NCBI RefSeq assembly: GCF_040958095.1
Contig: NC_091172.1
Location: 25,534,562 to 25,598,561 of the forward strand
Direction of reading: 5' to 3'
DNA from: Procambarus clarkii
Lineage: Eukaryota; Arthropoda; Malacostraca; Decapoda; Cambaridae
Length of the DNA stretch: 64,000 nt
Shown: in pieces, positions 14,114-26,200 of the stretch
Layout of the letters: the number at the start of each line of letters is the position of its first letter
How positions within the stretch are numbered: position 1 is the stretch's first letter
Made by a program: the position numbers and the translations under genes
The notes under the pieces: model-generated
The model's input: the letters and a program-made list of their open reading frames with translations, nothing else
Database searches by the model: none
Told to the model about the DNA's origin: nothing

Positions 14114-14202
14114 ATGGCGTCCCGAGACGGGCCTATGGTGGCGGGGACGGACGGCTCCGACTTCGTCCACAGGGAGACGGTAGCAACACATTACCAGATT
14201 AG
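14114..14202 (+). CDS. jagn: Jagunal exon 1 (start exon)
   Basis: Encodes residues 1-29 plus two bases of codon 30. ATG at 14114 has the context GAGGATGGCG, with a purine at -3 and G at +4. The donor GTGAGT begins at 14203. The cytosolic N-terminal tail carries the conserved GTDGSDF block. The exon sits in the most GC-rich stretch of the window. Codon 30 (Ser) is completed by the first base of exon 2. Confidence 0.93.
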
Positions 14203-17200
14203 GTGAGTGTAACGTGATGCCTCTCGCTGTATTCCTGGCCCCCGCTCCATGGCACCTTGGCCCACGTTGTCTCTCCCCCCTTTCCCTCCCTGCCCACCCA
14301 CCCCCTCTCTCTCTCCCTCTTACGCTAACCGCCTCTCGTTCATTCATGATGCTGTCATACGCTCACGCTGACAGGAGCCGTACGCATGACTCAACAGCTG
14401 GTTGGTGGCGGCGGCGGCTGGTGCCTGGGGGTAGGCGGGTGCCGGGACAGGTGGCATCTTGGTGCCACCCTGGCTCAAATAGACACGCGCGGGGAATGTG
14501 ACAGCAGATGGTTTGTGGAATGTTTAGGCCTTGGGCATTAGATTGGAGCTTTTGAGTAATGTTTGATGAAGCTAAGACTACAGCATCTCTTAAGTTTCCT
14601 TATTCCTCTTCACGGGAGGCATCTCCTGTCACGCAGGGTGCCCTCGCACCTCCACAGATCTCCAGAATCAGCTCTTGTTACTGTAATGGCTCAAAAGGGC
14701 CACCACTTATGGGCTATTCATGCCCGTGCCACCTTTTGGATGGCTTAATCTTCATCAATCAATGATGCCTCTTCACCTATCGCCTAGTAGTAAATGTGTA
14801 TCTGAGGGACGAGAAGCGGTGTTCTCAACATGGTATGGCTGTTGGCTGTCTGAGGGATAGTTGATTGCATATATATAGGTGTATATGAGTGGGATTGGGT
14901 GGTTATAAATTCTAGCTGCCTCAAAGGGGCCAATAGGCCTTCTGCAGTTACCTTTGTTCTTATGATTGTTGTGGGTTGCTCCCTGATGGACGACCATTAA
15001 TTCTTCTAGGAGGGGAGTAGGGTTGTTTAGCCAAGATTTCCTGTCCCTGACAATGAGAGAGTCTACTGCTGCTGTGCCTAGGTTGCAGTACGATAACTAG
15101 GCAAAGAGTACAACACTGTCTTCCAAGCTGGGGGCATTTTGTTTTAAGTTTGGGGCTCAAACACTTTAATTAATTGTTAAAGCTTAATTCAAATGTGTGT
15201 AAAGTTAATTAGGCTTTGTTTGGTTTAACAGAGTATGTATCACTGACTCGCCAATATTATTTTTTTTCCACAACAGAAAAATTATTTCCTTTAGCCAAGT
15301 AACACGTTTGAGGCACTTGGTCCTAAAATTATCGCCTTGGTAATAATTTAATCGACCATTCTAATACTACTACTACTATTATTTATATACTGGCTAATAA
15401 ACATGTTTGATTTCAAATGTGCCCAAATTCCTGTTCTGGTCAGATGTTCGACAAATGTCATGGGCTGTTGAAACTGTGCATTTGGCTAAAGTTGCACATG
15501 ACAGTGAACAACTTTAAGTCAGTCAACCATCTTGCTGCCAAAAGGTTGCAATTGCTGCTTAAAGGTTGGGCATAAATCGTAAAACACACATGGATGATTT
15601 ATATTTTTTGTATAAACACATTTTTCACTTGGTTGAATGGCGGGTTATTTCTCCCCCCCCCCGCCCCTTGATACAGGAAAGCGTTATTAAATTACATATT
15701 GTTGATAAACAGCACTTGTCTATCAATGCTTACCAGGAAGTGAGATCTAGCTCTATATTGACCAGACCACACACTAGGTGAAGGGACGACGACGTTTCGG
15801 TCCGTCCTGGATTATTCTCAAGTCGATTGAGAATCGCAATCGACAATCGACTTGAGAATGGTCCAGGACGGACCGAAACGTCGTCATCCCTTCACCTTTT
15901 AGAGTGTGGTCTGGTCAACATACTTCAGCCACGTTGTAACTCATCGCTTGCATCTAGCTCTATACCCTGCCTCCTAGCCATTCAAACCTGCTAATTATCC
16001 CCCTCAATATTAATGTTTTCATCTTACATTTTAAAGTTGTGGATAGAATTGGCTTTAATCAGTGCATTCCACTTATTACACTCTTTGACTCAATTGCGTA
16101 TCCAGCTTTCACTGCTGTCCCCTCATCCTTCCCCTTTTTAATTTAAATATGCTTTCTTTATCCACTTTATTTCCCTCAAGATATTGTACATACTGTACTG
16201 TAATTATCATATCTCATTATTTCTTCTCTCCTCTAAGGTTGTGAGGCTGAGTTCTCTCAACCTATCCTCATAGCTGAGACCTCAATTTTGGTACTAATCT
16301 AGTTGCAAACCTAGATTACAACCAAAGTTGTGACAGATATGTCAGAATAAAGCCTGACTTACCCCTCTGACCACGCTCCTGTTTTGTCAACTACTGTACT
16401 CCCATAACCAGCCCAGTGCCTTTTCTGTTATCCCTACTTATCACTCCATCTTGTGTATTAGTCTTTTGTGATAAACTGTATGAAAAGCTTTTTGACAGTC
16501 TAGGAAGATGCAGTCTACCTATCCTTCCTCCTTTTGTCTTATTTTGGTGACCGTGTTATAGAATTCAAAGTTTGTTAAGCAAGATTTTCCATTTTCTGAA
16601 GCTGTGTTGTGCCATTGTTACAAAATTTACTCTCTCCTCATGTTCTATAATCCTTTTGCTGATGATGTTTCAGGTATCTTGCATGAAATGCATGTTAATG
16701 ACACTGGTCTATGGTTTAATTCCTCATATGTCCCCCCCCCCCTTTCTTAAATATTGGAACTACATTTGCCATTTTCCAGATTTCTGGTAACTCTCCCATC
16801 CACTGTAATGTTGAGAACTAGTTGATGGGTAACACAAGCTTCCTGCAGCTTCCTTCAGTACCCATGGTGATATCTGGTCTGGTTCTACTGATTTTGTTAC
16901 ATCCAATTCCTTCAAGTACTGTATCTCTCTCTTCTGTTAACTTCAGTTGTTTCTAGTTGTTTGTTGTTGTACCTACTTGAACACCAATCAGATTCTGATT
17001 TGAAGATGATCTGAACCTCTTGTTGTCCTTCACACATTTTGTCATTCTCCAAGAGTGTTCCTCCATGTCCTTGAAGCCTGCTATACAAATTTAATATGGT
17101 ACATAACAGTGGACTCCTTCTCAAGCAGATTCCTAAGACACCTTCCATAGCAAAAATTTAAATTGTTCACTCTATATACCAAAAAACATTGTTTTATTAA

Positions 17201-20200
17201 TGTACAGTATTTAAAATTATAAAAAAAATTGTGCACATACAGTATTTTGGCACCAAAATTTTGTAATTTTTATTTAAAATATATTTAAAACCAGTCTTAT
17301 GACCAGAACAATTCCCTCGATTGCTTATGGATTCTGTTTGAGCAAAATTCCTCTATTTGAGAAATGGTAGAATAATTTTTAATAATTTTGTTAAAAATTA
17401 CAAAGATCTGATGCGAAGTATGGTCCCGATATTAATAAATTTGTTCAGACAAGTTTCCACTATGCTGTACTGTAGTATTTTAAATTTGATGAAAAATATT
17501 TGCTGTTACTCGCTACTATCAAGATAAATGATAAACCTAACTCCGACAGACATTATGCTACTGTATTTAATAAATTTGGACAGCTTTCAACTGACCTTTA
17601 TTTCAATCCCTGTAGTAGGAAAAATCTACTTTATATTTTATTTATAATTACAACATGAACAGTTTAAATTATCACTAGCCTAAGATGAACACAGACAGAA
17701 CTGGCATGTGAGTGCATTTGCATGACTATAAATGGGAGCTACAGTACCTCGTATGGGTCAGTGGGCCTCCTGTGGTTTCCCTTTGCTCCTGTTTTTTACC
17801 AAAATTTTCCATTATTTAATTCTTATTGTTTTAAATTAGATTTTGTTCATTTGGCAATGAAGAACAGCATATGTATGATGTTGAAAATCATTAATGCTTC
17901 ATTATATTAACTAAGGCAGTGTAACCCCTCTGCTTAATTTGTTTCCATTACAGCTAGAATTTTAAGAGATCACGTCGATACTAATTTAACGGTCTTGACT
18001 AGTCTAAATACAGTATAGTATTTTATTTTTAGTGTGTTAATATATTAGGCAAAATTATTTTATTCTGTAGTGTTAATTTTCTAATGCCACTAATTCAAAT
18101 TTTTCCATCCTAATAGGTATTTAACAACCATATAGATGTGTGGTATGTGTATAGAACTGTTGTGCTAATATCAGATTTGGTTGTTCCAGCTGGCCTCCAA
18201 AGAAGAGAATTTCCGAAGTGTAAGTTATAATAAGGTGGCTACTTGTCCATTGTCATCCAGTTCCATGTATGTCAGCTTGATATCTACAATAGCTGATGAG
18301 CTTCAAAAACTAATTTTTCATTGTAGCCTAATATACATTATCAAATGTTATTACTATACAAAAATAAATACTTTATTTCAGTACAGTATATGCACTGGAG
18401 TACAGTGTAAATCTAGTACGTACACTATAAATCCTAAATCTGGATAATTACCATTGGGATCTTCAGGAAATTTGGAAGTCCAAAATCCGGATAATTAAGT
18501 TTACTCCTGTGCTACATACATTTTTGTATTAATGTTTAGATCTCATTCATATTATCATTGGTTTATGGCTTCACCTACAAGCCATGCTGCAACTTCATTA
18601 TTCGTTCTAAATGTTGGATCCATGTTTTCAGTCTTTTAAGTCCTTAACCACATCCAGAACTTTTGTTATTCAATTAATATTGGTATGTACAGGATAGCGA
18701 TGCAACAAGTTGTAAATTTGGTGTAGAGTATTTAATCTAGAACCATTTTACACATCATGAAACTTTTGCCATCAAGGATGTGCTTAAATAGTGAATAAAT
18801 GCTAATTGTTCTTCTAAGTATCGGTATCTATTTGTAACTAGGCTTCCTTTCCACATTAAAATGGGCTTAGATGACTGGTTATGTAAAATTTATATTTTAA
18901 ATATACAACAGGATACTTGGTTAGACAGTGAACTTGACTTACCATGAGCCTCAGGCTTTGTAGAGGATATTTTGCCAGGTGTCCAGGTTCTACAATTTCG
19001 TGAACTTAAGTGCTAGAAATTCTTTAGCCCTTATCTGACAACCATATGGCTTCCATCAAGCTGAAGGCTTGTGAATTCAAAAGTTTCACCCTGAACCAGC
19101 CCATCCTCCTGTTTAGATAATACAGTACTTGTATTAATGATGTAGATCATCGTACATATACTGACGTAATGGACAATTGGAACGTAGAATTTGGTTACAC
19201 ACAAATCACAATTGCGTGATGCATCAAATGAACAAATCCACAAGGGCTGTGATGAGGATTCGAACCTGCGTCAAAGAGCATCCCAGACGTTGCCTTAATC
19301 GACTGAGCTACGACATGGTAAAAGGAGTTGAAGCCGAAGTTCTACTGAACTTCGGTTGACTAGCTCAGTCGATTAAGGCAGCGTCTAGGATGCTCTCGGA
19401 CGCAGGTTCGAATCCTCGTCACGGCCCTTGTGGATTTGTTGAATTTGGTTAAATTGAATTTGGACAAAACCAAAAAGGTTTTGTATTTGTTGCTAATAAA
19501 ACCTAACGTAACCATCCTAGGCCTAATACTTGCTATCTGAGGCCTAATGTAGTGTATTTGTGTAATATAGACCTAGAGATATTTGTTTGGTTTTAACTTT
19601 TTTTCCAGACTCTTATAGAGTGAATAATACCAATTTCTACTAATTGTCCATTATGTCAATATACATACAATAGTCCACATAGTTACAATAAGAACTATCT
19701 AAATAGGAGGATAGGTTGATTAGCACGCTCAAACTAATATACAATTTTGAACATATTTGATGTTTTCTGCTACCTTTTCTATTTTCTTCTATGCTCGTTG
19801 CTGCTCATTTCAGTTATGTAATGCGTTGCTTTCCCTTGTCAACATCATTCCGACTTTCATTTAGGTCAGCATTTCTCTCTTAACTCTTTTTTTAAAGTAC
19901 TGTTACATAATCACTTCTGGGCATTAGGTATTACATTTAATAGTTGACATACAATACTGTTCTATATTCTTGAAATAAAAATTAACATCTTTTTATATTT
20001 TGTCTGACAGGACAAGTAGCCACTGGTGTCAGGCATTTTACCCTAGTATTCCTTGTGGTATGCTTAATGCATGCTCATCCTTAAGACCTATGCCAGAGAG
20101 GCTAGATAGTGAAATACAGAAACTCCTGTAGAGGGCCTATTATTTATTCCAAAATTACAGGCTGCAGTATAATTTTAAAAGTTTTCGTCGATAAATTTAT

Positions 20201-23200
20201 ATTTGGACAAATTCAATCCATGCCAGGCCCTAATGAGTCGTACAAACCAATGGGGTTCAGAGGTCCAAACCAGGCCCCCCTCTAAAGAGGCACAAGGAGC
20301 AGAGGATTGTAGATCACTCTAACCAAGAAATGGCCACCAAAAAGGTGGGCAAACCAAAATATGCAAACAGCAAGGTACACAAAGCATAGAAAATGGGACA
20401 GTGAATCCCTGAGACTTTCGAACCACCAAATCATGAAAAAGTTCTCTTATTAGTTCCACCTGCTCAGCACCAGGTGACTGTGCCTTTCTACTTGATCCAA
20501 CAACCTCAACACCTCAGTCGTATTATCTGGTGCTTACCGTTATATGCTATTCACCATTACACTTTGCTTCCTGCTCCCAGCATCCTTCTGAGCCTGGTTT
20601 TTCTAACTTTATAAGAGGGCCAGGTTTTGACCTCTAGTCCCCAGTAGGCTTATGACTAGCAAAGGCCTGGCATGGATTGAATTGGGTGGAGCTTGCCACC
20701 AAAAACGTGGCAGAAAGGAGCGTTTCATTAAAATTAACGTGTTTTTTTTTTACACGCTTGCTAAATATTTTATATTCTGTTTTATGAAAGTTAATGTTTA
20801 ACTAATTGAGAATTTAAGCAAGTATAAAGATTGAGTAAATTCTACTACTGTTTGTAATGCATACAGTATACAGAAATATATATAAAAACTATCCTCTTTG
20901 GCATATTATTTTTTCAGTTCCTCCTCTCCTCAACTGGACCCATGTAGAGGTGCTTATGGGTGTGTTACACTTGATTTGATTTGTCCCTTATAAGTCTCCT
21001 GAAAGTTCAATAACACACTTGTTTATAAGTGCTTTTGTATACTGTGTGTGTAATATAACCTCGTTAACAAAATAAATGTGAAATAAACTGATTACTAATA
21101 CCGTTATTGTTTATAAAAATTAAAAATTTTCCAAGTTGTCTTTCTTGACCCAATATTTTAAAACAAGATACAGTTGAAAAATTACCAATGCTGAATGTTT
21201 AGGTAAGGTACATACTCGTGCATTGTACAGTACAATATTTACAGTTTTGAAAATGCTGAAAATTCTGTAATGATTAGACTACGTAAGGTTGTTAATATGT
21301 ATTATATTATACAGGATAGTCATATCAAATCAAATGTTTATTCAGGTAAAAGTGCACACATACGAGATGAGTTACAAACATAATGTTGGATTTCTAGATA
21401 GAGCTAGTACATACAATGCCTAAAGCCACTAATATGCACAGTGTTTTGGGAAAAATACTGTGTACATACATAAAACATCTTACAAAATTTTGTAATGGAA
21501 TAATTTTATTTCTAAATACAATATACTGTGTATAAAAATGTACAGTACTTAACCATCGTATGGTGTCAGATTAACATTTGCTCTGCTCCAGTCACTTGTC
21601 CGCATTTTCTTGCTGTGCTCAAATTGCCATACGGGATTGATTCTTATAGTTTTCAATACTTTCTTTTTCTCCATGCTCACCTGGATGTAGGAATTTTAAA
21701 TAGCTTGGCAGTTTAAAGGGCCAATTAAGATAAAACTGTTACTTCCTTCCGAGTTGGGTTCTTTCTCGGCTCGCAATTGGGAGTTGATAACTCTTAAGCT
21801 GGATGTGAAGCAAAGCATGAGATAGCCTGTGAAACAGTGCAAAGATGGAATTGACACTGAATGCAAGCTGCAGTGACTCTGTCAGCCCCACATAACACAA
21901 GTTGACAGTATTTGGCATAAGATGCTAATCAAGAAAACCCAAGAAAGATAGGAGAGCACTACATGTTCAGAGACCGACAAACGAAGATAGAGGGAAAGGA
22001 AGTAGCACAAAGGGTGCTATGAAACCTCGTACTATCGCCAAGTTGAGGAAAGTAGGTGTAGCACCACCAAAGAAGCCACCTGCTCGCCTTACAGATGACG
22101 ATAAAGACGCATCAAAAAGACCTGACACTAGGAGCTGAGGAAGTCGAACCAGCAAAATATGTCACCAGGCCGATCCTCTGATAGTGGCAGAAGGGAAGGC
22201 AATTTTCAGGGAAAGTGCCAAGCCATTACGACTACATAGCACTGGGAAAGGATAAGGATTAGGGATGGGACTGGGGGAAAGAATGGTGCCCAACCACTTG
22301 GATGGTCGGGGATTGAATGCCTTCCTTTCAAGATGCGAGACTTGCACTTTACCGTCCAGTCAAGTGGTTAGGTTTGATAGTAGCAGAGCCACAAAAAAAT
22401 GGCTGGGTTCAGACACTGAGGAAACGGCGCCTGCCACCAGGGATCCAGTAAGATTACTCTTTCCTGTTAAGACCCTGGGCAACAGCCAAACTGGTGGAAA
22501 GAAGTACAGTATAGGAATCCCCCCGTTCTACCAGTCCATCTAAAAGGAATCCACCATGAGGTCTCTTAATCGGGGAATGGAGCGATGTACAAATAAAAGT
22601 GCACATTCCTCACCAATGCAAAGGGGTCCACCTGTGGACACATGTCTTGCAAAGCCAAAGGAAGGTGGTGGCATTGACAGTCCACTCTGTGGAGATGGAA
22701 AGGAACCGGGATAAACCATCACTGAAAACATTTGATACTCCCTGGAGGTGAACAGCGTGAAGAGCCAAAACTTGAGAATCCAGCAAAAGTGCCACTTGAA
22801 AAATGTCAGGCTTCAAAGGGCAAAGGACCAAAGCAAATCCCTTTCAGGCAGTATACCACAGGGAACAGTCTGAATGGAGAGAGAACACAAATGGTTTTAG
22901 TTCAGAGGAATCTGAACCCTTCTCGGTGTTTGCCGCAAACTCCCGAACCATACTGTGGGCCAGACAAAAGGGAGGAGACAAATGACCCTGGCCAGCTTGG
23001 TGAGCACTAGTCGGAAAGCCCCAACCCAGAGTCAAGATGTTCGTAAAGACATCGAGCAAGGGTGGAGGAAGGCACCAGGAACCGAACCGGGAATCGGATG
23101 TGACCGGAAAGCCTAAAGAGGAAGCTGGCGATGCTGCAGCAGCAGTAGGCGAAGAGCCAATTTGGCCCACTCCCAACGATCGTAGCAGCACAGAAAGGAA

Positions 23201-26200
23201 CTGAACCAGAGATATGAGAGAAGCCACACTTTGCCCAGAGGAAACATAGTGCAGACAAAGTTCAGGCTCTCGCACAATTGCTCAAACAGTCACCTGGGAC
23301 TGACAACAATAACAGATGGCAATGCTGTTGGTGTTAAGGACCAATAGAAACTAATGCCTTCTGGGAAGAGCGAGCATGGCATCGACCAGAGAAGAACCAG
23401 CCAAGTGCTTACGGCTTGCGACCCATAATCTGGCTAATCAGTCTCTACAGAAGGGCCAACTTGGACCCACATGAGGCTATGCCCCAGTTCTACCTCAACC
23501 CACAATAGGCGATGACCCCCCTCCAAGGATGTAAATGAGACCCCCAGAGAATGCAGGAGATCTGAAATAAGACTAGCAGCAACCACCAAATAGATACTGA
23601 GACATAACCAGAGGCAGATAAGAGAGCCAGGGCACACACCAACTCCAAAGACTGGGCCAACACAGCCTGCCAACGCACAAGTTGGGCAGCGAAGAACATG
23701 GCTACTGCCTCCTAGACCATGGGAGTGTGCAGATTTTGGGAAAGCAGTATAAATTGAAACCCCCCTTATGAGGCCTTCTGCTGAGTGCCTCAACCTCCTC
23801 CCAGAGCCAGTATGCAGGTCAAGGAGGCCCAGAAATTGCACGATGGAATCCATCATCCCGAGAGAGAGCAGGAGCAAACGAGCAGTCATCGAGGTGCACA
23901 TAAAAAAAAGGCATCCCAGAAACATATGCAACACAATCGACACCTCGCACCACTCAAGCGCAGGGGTACGACATAAGCTGCGACGAGGCATAAGTGAGAA
24001 CGAAGTATTGTCCGCTAGCCAGGAGGACTGTGGTACCTTGTATCACATCCAAAAAGAAAGAGGACTAAACTCAAAAGTGGAAGGGTCCATCAAATAGAGA
24101 GAATCCAGGTCACACATGATGTACATGAAGAGTGCCTCCTGAGTGACCGGAGGAGGGAGCCGAGAGAAAGGAAACCTTCGGACTGAGGGTTGCAAGAGGG
24201 CCAGATTCTGGTTCGGGTCTCTAGTAGGTGCTTGTGAGTCGGAAGAGGTTTCAAGCTGTAGCATTGGGGGGAGAGCTACCAAGGGCCTACCAGAAAGAGG
24301 CGTTTCATTACATTTAGTGCTGGATTTTGCTATTGTACAGTAAATGTGACCTGGCCTGGAAGTACTGGTACAGCCAGTTTTACTAATATAACATTGTCAT
24401 TGAATTAAACCATCCTGATGTAACCTAATTGGTAACTTCACTCACTCAACCACAATTCTTCTGTTGTGCTCATGATTTATATCATTCATTCTGCCATATG
24501 CATGTTTCCTGGTGTTTCTTGTGCAAGTTACTAACTGTTTAGAAAATTTTGTTATTTACAAGGTATCATTTCTTCTTTCAGAAACTTGGTTTGTGTGTAA
24601 CGTACCACTTTTTTGTGCTTGGAGGCCTCAAAATATAATTCATTATTGTATTTGAATGTTTTGAACAAGTCTGTATTTTATTCCTGTTTTATTACAGGAT
24701 GTTATTTACAAATCAAATGTCCCGAAATTTGTAAATGGTAATACTGTACAGTATATTAATAAAGTGGTTACAGTACGAGACTGAAAATTAATTGAAAGTT
24801 AATTGGTTAATAGACAATATTTCAAGTACAGTAATTTTTGTTTGTTGTATCATTGATATGAAGTGTAATGCAGTACAGTACAGTGCTGTTTTTTGGTAGT
24901 TTATGCAAAGCTACCGAAATTGTTTTGTACTAAATTTAGCAGAAAATAGTAGTTTTAAGCCTTGCTACTTCCCATTCAGAAGATTGGCTCACTATTATTT
25001 AATTTTCTTTACCTTTGTTAGTGCATTGAACAAAGGACGGCTACGAAAATGTGTGTTCTCGCATCTCTTGCTGGCACTCCTCATGGTGGTCAAGATGGTT
25101 CCTGATTTCCTCGATAGACTTGATATTTTCATTCTTGAAATCGAAGAATTAGAAGTTCCGCAAGTATGAGCCCATTTCTATTTTTACTGACAAAAAAATA
25201 AAACATTGATGTATCATGTTTTTACTGACAGGATTAACTTTACAAAAATGTTTTTATTCTTGCCATTGGCTGTTTAAAATTTGTTGACTGTCCAGCTCTC
25301 TAAATTATTTGGTTATAAAATTGTTTCAATATAAATTATTTAGTGTTAATTGTTTTAATTTGTGATAAATACTGCTATTAGATAAAATTTATATTTTTGT
25401 ATTGAATATAGTTTGCAGATCCATCAATTTCATGCAGCCAAAACCAAAAGATAATAATGCAAAGTTGCCTCTTGCAGCCACTGAAATGGGAGTACATCTG
25501 GTTGGTGGGATCCTTGGCCAACTTCCTGGGTCTCACAGCAATTCGAAAAAATAGGGTGTTACTTTTGCAGGTAAAATTTCAGTAGTCTTGTAGTAGAACA
25601 GTATTGACACAGGCAAGCAGGCAGGAGTAGAGTACATATAATATGTACATATCTACATATAATAATGTGCAGTACATAATTTTTCCAATAACAGGGTCTG
25701 GTAGCAATGGACTATGTACTTGGCACACAGTCACGGGATGCAGGTTTAATCCTCTGATGGTAAGATGGGTTCCTGGGAGTTGGGCTATTGTTGTGGGTTG
25801 CATCCTGGGAAAGGTCAGTTTTCCTAGGGAGACCTTGACGAGTCTTCAGTACAGGCTTCCTGTCCTCGACAAGGGGAATTATTATGAGGAAAGGGAAGTA
25901 CATCGTCTTTGTTTACACTTTCTTGAAATGTGTGAATTACATCTTTTGTCTACATCAGTCTTGCAAGGTATTTGGTTCTAAACACACTGAAGGAAAACTA
26001 TAGAATTGTGATGTGACCCACAAGTAGCAGCTGTACACTATCGGGTGGCAGCACTCCCAACTACTGGATCTACCTAGCCATCTCATCAGTTATTAGCCTT
26101 GTGTGATTTGACAACAGTTGCCCATTTTGTAAGCCCCTTGATAGCTTCTGGTTTGCCAGTTTTTCCATTGAACTTTCATGGTTCTGTCCTGTGGCGCATA

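Noticed and set aside
13805-14347. 180-codon - ORF opposite Jagunal exon 1
   Set aside because: GC-rich antisense shadow over the promoter and start exon, low-complexity Arg/Gly/Glu.
19231-19440. Two true tRNA genes back to back
   Set aside because: A and B boxes are present, but the acceptor stems do not close and both arms are part of a palindrome.
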